Source of the DNA: Desulfobacterales bacterium | GTDB lineage: Bacteria > Desulfobacterota > Desulfobacteria > Desulfobacterales > RPRI01 | Assembly (NCBI GenBank): GCA_020052975.1 | Contig: JAGVOC010000384.1 | Span: 1 to 5,791, forward strand | Reading direction: 5' to 3' | DNA length: 5,791 nt | Part shown: positions 1 to 5,791 of the stretch, piece after piece | How positions within the stretch are numbered: the stretch's first letter is position 1 | How the letters are laid out: every line of letters begins with the position of its first letter | The notes under the pieces: model-generated | Told to the model about the DNA's origin: nothing | The model's database searches: none | Seen by the model: the letters and a program-made list of their open reading frames with translations, nothing else | Program-made: the position numbers and the translations under genes

Positions 1-1
1 C

Positions 2-2017
2 GAAAACAGTCTCGAATCCCTGAAAAGAGAACTCCAGCTCCTGAGCATCTCTCCCTCTCTTCAGTATATAGAAACAACATGGCTGATCAACAGGATGGAC
101 ATTGCATTCTCGAGCATCAAACATGAAGGCACGCTCGAAATACGCCTGATAGAACCGAAAAACGAGAGGGTCTACTACGTAACCGGCCAGCATGAATGCT
201 CTTTAGGCACAATGGGGCCGGATGACGCGTCATACATATCATGGGCTCAAAAAGAAGAAAATATCGGCCAGATCATGTTTACCAGCATTTCAACCATTCA
301 GTTCAATGGTAACCCCGCGCGTCCGATTATGAGAATGGTCATCCCTGTATGGCAGATATCCGTCGATGAATCACACCCCGTTGCAACCAATAAGTTTTCA
401 GGGGTCCTGGTCTTTTTTCTCGACGTAAGCAGGCTCATTGGCAATATTACCGATGAGATCCGCTCGGGGAAAACAGGGTACTCATGGGTTATTGATGAAA
501 ATGGCACGTTCCTCTACCACCAGGACGAATCGTTCATCGGGAAAAACGCGTTTAAGGTGAGGAAAGGGAAAAAGCCCACTATTTCATTTGAAAGGATCAA
601 TGAGATTCAGCAAGACAAAATGCTGAAAGGTGAAGAGGGGACCAGCTGGTATATTTCAGGTTGGCACAGAGGGGTTGAGGGTGAAATTAAAAAGCTGATT
701 GCATACACACCTATCTCATTCGACGACAAAGTGAAAAAGAGGATATGGTCAGTGGCAGTCGTAGCTCCTGTAAGCGAAATTGAAGGTCCAATCCATGAAA
801 TACAACAGCGACAGATACTCCTTCAGGCTCTCATCATCTTCGTCATCCTCTTTGGAGGAATCTTCATAAACTTCATGATCTTAAGCTGGTCAAATACGCT
901 TGAACAGGAAGTTACAAAAAAAACTATCGAATTAAAAAAATCGGAGCAGCAATACAAATCTCTCGTAGAAAATGCTGAAGATATTATTTTTACGGTGGAC
1001 TATCATGGAAATATTCTTTCAATAAACAGGTATGGTGCCTATTTTCTGACCTTGCGGGAAGAAAGTATTGTCGGACGCAATTTGCTGGATCTCATTTCAT
1101 GGCCGAGCAGCGAAGTGCTTCTGACGATGATCAAGAAGGTATTCGAAACAAAAGAGAGCAAGCAGATAACCCACCTGGTCCTGATAGAAGACCGGGAGTA
1201 CTGGCTGAATACGCATTTCAGAAGGCTATGGGATGAACAAGGAAATATCTATGCTGTCCTTGGCATATCGAGGGACATTACTGAAAGAAAAGAAATGGAG
1301 GAACATAGTTATTATACGGAAAAACTGGCGGCCATGGGGACACTTGCTGCCGGTGTAGCGCATGAAATCAATAATCCACTTGCGGTTATTCTCGGTTTTA
1401 CCGATATACTCCTGGAGAAGGCTCAACCAGATTCTGATGAATATGATATATTGAAAACGATAGAAAAACAGGGGCTCAATGCCAAAAGGGTTGTTGAAAA
1501 CCTTTTAAGTTTTGCGCGTTATAAAGAACAAAAGCAAGAACCCATTAATGTAAATGAGGGGATAGAATCGGTATTAAACGTTATGGGAAATACCCTTGTG
1601 GTAAACAAGATTTCTGTGAAAAAACAGTTTGAAGAAAGCCTCCCGGCGATAATTGGGGATACTGGAGAATTGCAGCAGGTCTTTTTCAACATAATCAATA
1701 ATGCCATTTATGCGATGCAAGGCGGAGGTATTTTAACAATTACCACAAAATCATCAAACGAAAAGGTTGAGATAAGGATAGCTGATACCGGATGTGGCAT
1801 TAAAAAAGAACATAGAAAAAGGATATTTGATCCGCTGTTCACAACAAAGGAGGTGGGGAAAGGCACAGGACTTGGTCTTTCTGTTTCGTATGGCATCGTA
1901 AAGAAACACGGAGGGTCCGTTACCTTTGACACAACGACAAAAGAAGAATCAGAGGAACCGGGAACTACATTCATTATAGACTTCCCGGTTGCGAAAAATG
2001 ACTCATTGAACGAGTGA
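2..2017 (+). CDS. Membrane sensor histidine kinase (Cache-PAS-HisKA-HATPase), 5' partial
   Basis: This is an inner-membrane sensor kinase that autophosphorylates a His with ATP and passes the phosphate to a response regulator, probably the one encoded next. The frame is open from base 2, so the first in-frame ATG at 95 is internal and the true start and first membrane helix lie upstream. Numbering from base 2 (671 visible residues): residues 1 to about 260 look like an extracytoplasmic Cache sensor (GYSWVIDENG, then FIGKNAF); about 272-295 is a hydrophobic membrane span (ILLQALIIFVILFGG); a short charged coiled coil follows; about 315-428 is a PAS domain ending in DITERKEME. The HisKA motif GVAHEINNPL carries the phosphoacceptor His454 (codon 1361-1363). 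HATPase_c shows the N box (NIINNA), G1 (DTGCGI), F box (FDPLFTTK) and G2 (GKGTGLGL). All catalytic motifs are intact. The core resembles NtrB/AtoS/ZraS-type kinases. The ligand is unknown. Confidence 0.95.
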   Translation, partial: ENSLESLKRELQLLSISPSLQYIETTWLINRMDIAFSSIKHEGTLEIRLIEPKNERVYYVTGQHECSLGTMGPDDASYISWAQKEENIGQIMFTSISTIQFNGNPARPIMRMVIPVWQISVDESHPVATNKFSGVLVFFLDVSRLIGNITDEIRSGKTGYSWVIDENGTFLYHQDESFIGKNAFKVRKGKKPTISFERINEIQQDKMLKGEEGTSWYISGWHRGVEGEIKKLIAYTPISFDDKVKKRIWSVAVVAPVSEIEGPIHEIQQRQILLQALIIFVILFGGIFINFMILSWSNTLEQEVTKKTIELKKSEQQYKSLVENAEDIIFTVDYHGNILSINRYGAYFLTLREESIVGRNLLDLISWPSSEVLLTMIKKVFETKESKQITHLVLIEDREYWLNTHFRRLWDEQGNIYAVLGISRDITERKEMEEHSYYTEKLAAMGTLAAGVAHEINNPLAVILGFTDILLEKAQPDSDEYDILKTIEKQGLNAKRVVENLLSFARYKEQKQEPINVNEGIESVLNVMGNTLVVNKISVKKQFEESLPAIIGDTGELQQVFFNIINNAIYAMQGGGILTITTKSSNEKVEIRIADTGCGIKKEHRKRIFDPLFTTKEVGKGTGLGLSVSYGIVKKHGGSVTFDTTTKEESEEPGTTFIIDFPVAKNDSLNE

Positions 2018-2061
2018 ACCGTCCCCTGGAGCGCAGTTTTTTATGAACGAAAGAATAAAAC

Positions 2062-2070
2062 GGAGGAGGG
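2062..2070 (+). promoter_or_regulatory. Strong Shine-Dalgarno of the response regulator
   Basis: GGAGGAGGG lies just before the ATG at 2075, with 8 bases between the core GGAGG and the start codon. It fixes the start of the receiver gene and implies efficient independent initiation, although the gene follows the kinase by only 57 bases. I see no convincing promoter in that gap, so co-transcription with the kinase is likely. Confidence 0.8.
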
Positions 2071-2074
2071 CAGG

Positions 2075-2497
2075 ATGGCAGGGAAAATATTAATAGTAGA
2101 TGATGAATTGGATATGCTTAAACTACTCAGCATGATCATCAAAGAAAAGACGCCTTATGAGGTTACAACCACCAATAATCCTCTGGAAGCGGTTGAACTG
2201 GCAAAACAAGGAGGGATTGACCTGGTAATTACAGACCTGAAAATGCCCGGACTTGACGGGATCGAAGTCCTTGAGGCCGTCAAAAAAGATGACCCGGATC
2301 GCCCGGTAATTTTTATTACCGCCTATGCAACGGTCGAATCGGCTTCAGAAGCTATTCAGAAAGGCGGGTTTGACTTCATTACCAAGCCGTTCAGGAAAGA
2401 ACAGATACTCTTCACCATTGACCGGGCAATGAAATGGATCGCCATGCAGAAAGAAAACAAGTTACTCAAAGAGCAGCTAAAGAAAAGTGAGAAGTGA
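2075..2497 (+). CDS. Stand-alone receiver-domain response regulator
   Basis: This 140-residue cytoplasmic protein is a CheY-like receiver that should accept phosphate from a histidine kinase, most plausibly the one encoded just upstream. Visible hallmarks are the acidic pair Asp9-Asp10 (LIVDDE), phosphoacceptor Asp54 (VITDLKMPG), the switch Thr82 (FITAYAT) and Lys104 followed by Pro (ITKPF). The start ATG has a strong Shine-Dalgarno. After the receiver, about residues 118-140 form a charged helix (KENKLLKEQL) like the linker that joins NtrC-type receivers to their AAA+ domain, but a TGA ends the protein there. No DNA-binding or enzymatic output domain exists, and the 81 bases to the next gene are too short to hold one. 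It may work through protein contacts, as a phosphorelay intermediate, or be a shortened NtrC-family regulator. The receiver assignment is firm; the role is open. Confidence 0.95.
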   Translation: MAGKILIVDDELDMLKLLSMIIKEKTPYEVTTTNNPLEAVELAKQGGIDLVITDLKMPGLDGIEVLEAVKKDDPDRPVIFITAYATVESASEAIQKGGFDFITKPFRKEQILFTIDRAMKWIAMQKENKLLKEQLKKSEK

Positions 2498-2526
2498 AGA
2501 GCAAGAGCGGAAAAGTATAATCGCCT

Positions 2527-2555
2527 TGGAGAGAAGGCAGAACCTTTTCTCTCTA
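2527..2555. terminator. Possible (bidirectional) terminator hairpin between convergent genes
   Basis: An inverted repeat pairs GAGAGAAGG (2529-2537) with CCTTTTCTCTC (2543-2553) around a CAGAA loop, with a two-base T bulge in the 3' arm and weak extra pairing at the base. On the plus strand it is followed by a modestly T-rich run (ATTCTTCACGTTT). It lies 29 bases after the receiver stop and 23 bases beyond the stop of the minus-strand gene, where a terminator shared by convergent genes would be expected. The lack of a clean U tract keeps this tentative. Confidence 0.35.
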
Positions 2556-2578
2556 TTCTTCACGTTTCAATGTTCACT

Positions 2579-5140
2579 TTATACCCTTGACGGCTTTTTT
2601 ATATGTTCATTCACAAACTGATCGATATACATATCGGTTAGCGCATCGTTGTACAGAACCGCATCGAGCTGTTTTGTATAGACAGTGAGCTTGCCCAGTA
2701 TACACAATGTTTCTTCGAGAGTTGACTGCTTATACTTTGCAAAAACAGCATTGACCACGTCCCCGTCGACATGAATCGCAAATCCCATCTTCCTGAGGAT
2801 TGCTTGTATAAGTCTCACCCGTCGCAATCTCCTTTCAAGAGATGATCCCCCGCCTTTAAAAGAGAACTTTATATAATTGTCATTCAGAGGCTCAGCAACA
2901 TAGGCCTCTATCGCTGAAAAATGATAGCCGAGCCGAATACTAAAATTCATGTAATTCCTGGCAACAATCGAAAAACTCTTTTCTTCTATATGAGATGGCT
3001 GTTTTACCGGGGATGAAGAGGATTGAAGCTGTATACCTGAAAAGCTTCTCTCTTCCGGAGGTCTTGGCTTGGGCCATGTCATATTGCTCATTCCATTGAA
3101 TATTGCAGAAAAGGGGATTGAAAGGATATCGGCTGGTGTCGGTTTCCTGACTTGCGGTGAAATGCCGCCGCCAATATCGAATAAGTGTATCGAGACAGGG
3201 ATTCCTGCCAAAAGCTTGACTGCCCCCCTGCATCTATGCCCTTCGCCGATGGATGACATTTCCTGTATTGCTTTCTCATGGGCGAAACGGGATATATCAT
3301 GGAAAGTCTCACAATATTCCGGGGTGAAATGAGAACTCTCAGGGTCTACAAGATTAAGAGGAACGATCTTCTTGAGTATCCTTTTCAGCCTTTTAAACAA
3401 AGCCATTTCCTTCAGAGGTTCTTTCTTCCCTGCGGTAAACTCCATGAGTTCGGTCACTCTGCCTTCGTATACATTGCAGTGAATGGCATCAACCGTTATC
3501 TCACAACCGTGTCTGATAACATTCGTAGCCACCTCAGAATTCAGAATCGCAGGGACTCGGTATTCCCTCGTGAGAGATGCCATGTGGCCCATTGCGCTTC
3601 CTGCATCTGTGATGATAGCTGATGCCTTGTGCATAACGGTGACATATTTCGGATCGGTGCGTCTCGCAATAAGGACAGCACCTTCCGGGAAATGCTTCAG
3701 ATGTTCTTCATCCTTCAGGAGGAAAGCTCTTCCAACCCCGATTCCTCTACAGGCGATAACCCCTTTTTCCAAAAGGAGGGGATACCCCTTGATTCGTCTC
3801 GGGACATCTAGCCCAGCTTTCTGCCGGATATCCCTTATCCTTAGCGGACGGGTCTGTAATATGTATAAGTGGTCATCTCTGTCAAGCGCCCATTCTATAT
3901 CCTGTGGGCAGCCGTAATATTTCTCTATCCCGAGTGCATATGTTGCCAGCGTTTTCATCTGTCCATCCGTGAGGCACTGTTTCCCCTTTAATGCATCCGG
4001 AATTCCGACTTCCTGAAGGACGCCGTCCTCACCAATGGCAACAATTGTTACCTGGTGTGATATTCTCCTGCTCATTATCGAGCCTTCAGGATGTCTTGAT
4101 ACGATATATGCATCAGAGGGAACAGTTCCATCCTCCATAAATTTGCCGAATCCATACCGTGCGTTTATGAGGATATGATGAGATGCGCGATCATTCGGAT
4201 CTCTGGTATACACTACACCGCCCGCTTTTGCATCCACCATGCTGAGGATTCCGACCGCCATTGCCATCTCTTCTTCTGAAAAACCGTTTGTCTTGTAATA
4301 AAATATTGCCCGTGGAGTGAAGAGACTGGCAACAACCTCTTTATATTTCTCCATAATCCGTTCCTCCGGGACATTGAGAAAGGTAGCATACTGCCCGGCA
4401 AAACTAAAATGGCCGTCTTCATGAATCGCGCTGCTTCTTACAGAGACCTTTGTTACTTTACCGGTCTTCCTGCAGAGACCTGAGTACGCATCCCTTATTG
4501 CGTTTGCTACATCATCAGGAATAGCCGAGCTTATAATCATGTCCTGTATTTCCCTGCTAACTTCATGAAGCTCTTCAAGATTTTCCAGTCTCAATGCAGA
4601 AACTATCCTGTTTGTGTTTTGAAGAAACCTGTTATGTTCCATGAATCTTTTGAATGCATATGAGCTGACCGCAAACCCCTCCGGAGTAGGAAGATTCAGT
4701 ATCGTTTTTACCGCTCCCAAATGTGCTATCTTGCCGCCGGCTATATGCCCCATATCACGGGTAATATCCTCCAGCGGAATGGTCAGGTCACTTATCGGGA
4801 CCTCGAACTTCCATAAAAGCATATTTTCAATATCTCTGTTAAGGACGTCAAATTTCCTGCAAAGCACTCTATAGGTATCTTCAGAAGAGAGTGCATTCAG
4901 ATTCTCGATGATATGCAACACCCCGGAAGCAATCTTTCTGACATTCGCATGAATATACTCTGCATCGAACAGGTATTCGCCTGATACCTTTTCTTCCATA
5001 TCCGCCATAATCTTCAGTACAATATTATTCGTTGCAAGAAGCTGCTGAAATGCAAGATACTTCTTTTTGAAAATTTCGCTGAGGTTATCTGAAAAGTCTC
5101 CGGAAGCCGTTTTTTTGAAATACTTTTGGAGATTCCTCAC
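2579..5140 (-). CDS. PEP-synthase-like ATP-grasp/phosphohistidine protein with an uncharacterised C-terminal region
   Basis: This 853-residue, apparently cytoplasmic protein is likely an ATP-dependent phosphotransferase working through a phosphohistidine. Residues 1-120 are mostly helical and unrecognised. About 120-435 is a pyruvate phosphate dikinase/PEP synthase-type ATP-grasp domain: GGKIAHLGAV near the start, SVRSSAIHEDG with FAGQYATFLNV (233-256), GGVVYTRDP (307-315), QDIEWA (413-418) and the closing LQTRP (428-432). About 455-567 is the swivelling domain with His519 (codon 3584-3586) in TDAGSAMGHMASLTREY. A basic linker (LFKRLKRILKK) leads to about 270 C-terminal residues instead of the TIM barrel that binds PEP/pyruvate in PpsA and PPDK. 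The carboxyl part is shared with the upstream paralogue. The start is GTG, with a weak GGA 7 bases before it; the frame stays open upstream for at least 15 codons with no better start. Databases would probably call it PEP synthase, but without the barrel that reaction is doubtful. The real substrate is unknown. Confidence 0.88.
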   Translation of the reverse strand: MRNLQKYFKKTASGDFSDNLSEIFKKKYLAFQQLLATNNIVLKIMADMEEKVSGEYLFDAEYIHANVRKIASGVLHIIENLNALSSEDTYRVLCRKFDVLNRDIENMLLWKFEVPISDLTIPLEDITRDMGHIAGGKIAHLGAVKTILNLPTPEGFAVSSYAFKRFMEHNRFLQNTNRIVSALRLENLEELHEVSREIQDMIISSAIPDDVANAIRDAYSGLCRKTGKVTKVSVRSSAIHEDGHFSFAGQYATFLNVPEERIMEKYKEVVASLFTPRAIFYYKTNGFSEEEMAMAVGILSMVDAKAGGVVYTRDPNDRASHHILINARYGFGKFMEDGTVPSDAYIVSRHPEGSIMSRRISHQVTIVAIGEDGVLQEVGIPDALKGKQCLTDGQMKTLATYALGIEKYYGCPQDIEWALDRDDHLYILQTRPLRIRDIRQKAGLDVPRRIKGYPLLLEKGVIACRGIGVGRAFLLKDEEHLKHFPEGAVLIARRTDPKYVTVMHKASAIITDAGSAMGHMASLTREYRVPAILNSEVATNVIRHGCEITVDAIHCNVYEGRVTELMEFTAGKKEPLKEMALFKRLKRILKKIVPLNLVDPESSHFTPEYCETFHDISRFAHEKAIQEMSSIGEGHRCRGAVKLLAGIPVSIHLFDIGGGISPQVRKPTPADILSIPFSAIFNGMSNMTWPKPRPPEERSFSGIQLQSSSSPVKQPSHIEEKSFSIVARNYMNFSIRLGYHFSAIEAYVAEPLNDNYIKFSFKGGGSSLERRLRRVRLIQAILRKMGFAIHVDGDVVNAVFAKYKQSTLEETLCILGKLTVYTKQLDAVLYNDALTDMYIDQFVNEHIKKPSRV
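2582..3211 (-). repeat. Copy 1 of paralogous C-terminal module
   Basis: The last 210 residues of the complete PEP-synthase-like protein align without gaps, up to the final few residues, with the visible part of the upstream gene (5158-5790). I count about 113 identities in 204 positions. The copies run in the same direction, as expected from tandem gene duplication. Identity is concentrated in YMNFSIRLGYHFS, NDNYIKF, RRLRRVRLI, YTKQLD and TDMYIDQFV, while the Pro-rich stretch after the first quarter is variable. Confidence 0.9.
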
Positions 5141-5154
5141 AATGTATTCCAGCG
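5141..5154 (-). promoter_or_regulatory. 14-base gap with weak ribosome site for the GTG start
   Basis: Read on the minus strand, the gap between the TAG stop of the upstream paralogue and the GTG start of the downstream one is CGCTGGAATACATT. TGGA (5148-5151) is the only Shine-Dalgarno-like element, with GGA 7 bases from GTG. The short gap and weak site suggest co-transcription and perhaps translational coupling or re-initiation. There is no room for a separate promoter in the gap itself. Confidence 0.5.
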
Positions 5155-5790
5155 CTAACGGGAGGTTTTTGATGAAATGATATGTTCTTTCACGAACTGG
5201 TCGATGTACATATCCGTTATGACGTCATTATACATAACCATGTCAAGCTGTTTCGTATAGGCAGTAAATTTTCCCAGAATCATCAGCTTCTGTTCAATCA
5301 TCTCCTGTTTATATTTCGTCATGACCGCATCAATCACATCTTCAGTGACAGTAACTCTGAAGTCCATGTGTTTCAGAATCTCCGAAATAAGCCTCACTCT
5401 TCTCAATCTCCTGTCCTGTGCAGCTCCCCCTCCCTTGAAAAAGAATTTGATATAGTTGTCGTTGATGTTCTCACCCGCATACGCCTCAACGAGTGAGAAA
5501 TGGTATCCGAGCCGTATACTGAAATTCATGTAGTGCTTCGATACCACTGCATAACTGCTCCTCCCCATTTCCTGCAGCTGGTTCTCAGGGACAGAAGCGG
5601 TATGGGCAAGCATGCCGAGAAACCCTTTCGCATCCGCAGGCGGAGGCCCCGGCCATTTCATACCTTTCATCCCTTTCAGCATCGCGGAGAATGGAACAGA
5701 GTAGATATCCTCCGGCGCTGCCTTCTTGATATTCTCCCTGATGCCTCCGTCGAGATCCAGCAACTGCACATTCACGGGGATGCCGGCGAT
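5155..5790 (-). CDS. C-terminal part of a second PEP-synthase-like paralogue (5' partial)
   Basis: Only the last 211 residues are visible. The frame stays open to the window edge: residues before the GTG at 5773-5775 read IAGIP and match LAGIP at the same place in the downstream paralogue, so that GTG is an internal Val and not a start. The visible part matches residues 644-853 of the neighbour at about 55% identity, including YMNFSIRLGYHFS, NDNYIKF, FKGGG, RRLRRVRLI and TDMYIDQFV. By analogy the missing part should hold the ATP-grasp and phosphohistidine domains, but this is inference; a protein made of the C-terminal module alone is possible. It ends in TAG 14 bases before the neighbour's GTG and is the upstream gene of an apparent two-gene operon. 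I recognise no enzymatic motif in the visible part. Confidence 0.88.
   Translation of the reverse strand: MAGIPVNVQLLDLDGGIRENIKKAAPEDIYSVPFSAMLKGMKGMKWPGPPPADAKGFLGMLAHTASVPENQLQEMGRSSYAVVSKHYMNFSIRLGYHFSLVEAYAGENINDNYIKFFFKGGGAAQDRRLRRVRLISEILKHMDFRVTVTEDVIDAVMTKYKQEMIEQKLMILGKFTAYTKQLDMVMYNDVITDMYIDQFVKEHIISSKTSR
5158..5790 (-). repeat. Copy 2 of paralogous C-terminal module
   Basis: This is the same-orientation partner of the module at 2582-3211. Similarity is visible in the DNA too: the segments near 2601-2700 and 5180-5280, covering the last 40 or so codons, are close to base-for-base alignable. Both copies are intact in frame with no stop, which argues that both are kept under selection. 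The left boundary of the repeat is not reached because the window ends. Confidence 0.88.
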
Positions 5791-5791
5791 A

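Noticed and set aside
95..97. ATG at 95 as the start of the histidine kinase
   Set aside because: The frame is open back to base 2 with plausible sensor-domain protein, no Shine-Dalgarno precedes the ATG, and a Cache-type kinase needs an upstream membrane helix.
1987..2020. Hairpin-like GGTT...AACC and ACTC...GAGT pairing around the kinase stop codon
   Set aside because: The stems are only 4 bp with large loops and no following T tract, so this is expected by chance.
2043..2093. Mini-ORF starting at ATG 2043 between kinase and receiver
   Set aside because: It is 16 codons, lacks a Shine-Dalgarno and overlaps the receiver start out of frame; there is no sign that it is a leader peptide.
2498..2578. 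Remnant of an AAA+ domain after the receiver stop (frameshift idea)
   Set aside because: The stretch is only 81 bases with no recognisable sigma-54 activator motif on inspection, and it is occupied by the hairpin.
3483..3917. Plus-strand open frame of 144 codons opposite the PEP-synthase-like gene
   Set aside because: It lies wholly antisense to a well-supported coding region (the phosphohistidine and ATP-grasp part) and shows no recognisable protein features. The other open frames opposite or within the four genes, such as 3069-3332 and 5182-5496, fail for the same reason.
5773..5775. GTG as the start of the upstream paralogue
   Set aside because: The codons before it read IAGIP and match LAGIP in the neighbouring paralogue, so the gene continues beyond the window.

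Overview
The window is ordinary Gram-negative-style bacterial chromosome of moderate GC. It has two convergent gene pairs, and both outer genes run off the window edges. Cache/PAS histidine kinases beside stand-alone receivers, together with tandem PEP-synthase-like proteins, suggest an environmental, probably anaerobic lineage such as Desulfobacterota or Nitrospirota. This placement is an impression from protein style; no rRNA or marker gene is present to test it.

Plus strand, 2-2497: a two-component signalling pair. The first gene is a membrane histidine kinase (extracytoplasmic Cache-like sensor, one visible membrane span, PAS, HisKA, HATPase) whose 5' end lies outside the window. After 57 bases and a strong Shine-Dalgarno comes a 140-residue response regulator that is only a receiver domain plus a C-terminal helix, with no output domain. 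Signal presumably passes from the kinase His to the regulator Asp54 and on by protein-protein contact.

Middle, 2498-2578: a short convergent intergenic stretch with an imperfect hairpin that may act as a terminator for one or both sides.

Minus strand, 5790-2579: two tandem paralogues read right to left and separated by 14 bases. The downstream one is complete (853 residues). It has a helical N-terminal region, an ATP-grasp domain of the pyruvate phosphate dikinase/PEP synthase type, a swivelling phosphohistidine domain with its His kept, and a roughly 270-residue C-terminal region in place of the usual PEP/pyruvate-binding TIM barrel. The upstream one is visible only as the last 211 residues of the same C-terminal region, about 55% identical by hand count. 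The pair is the most interesting content of the window: it looks like a phosphohistidine-dependent phosphotransferase family with an uncharacterised C-terminal module. The substrate cannot be read from the sequence. No RNA gene, mobile element or CRISPR array was seen.
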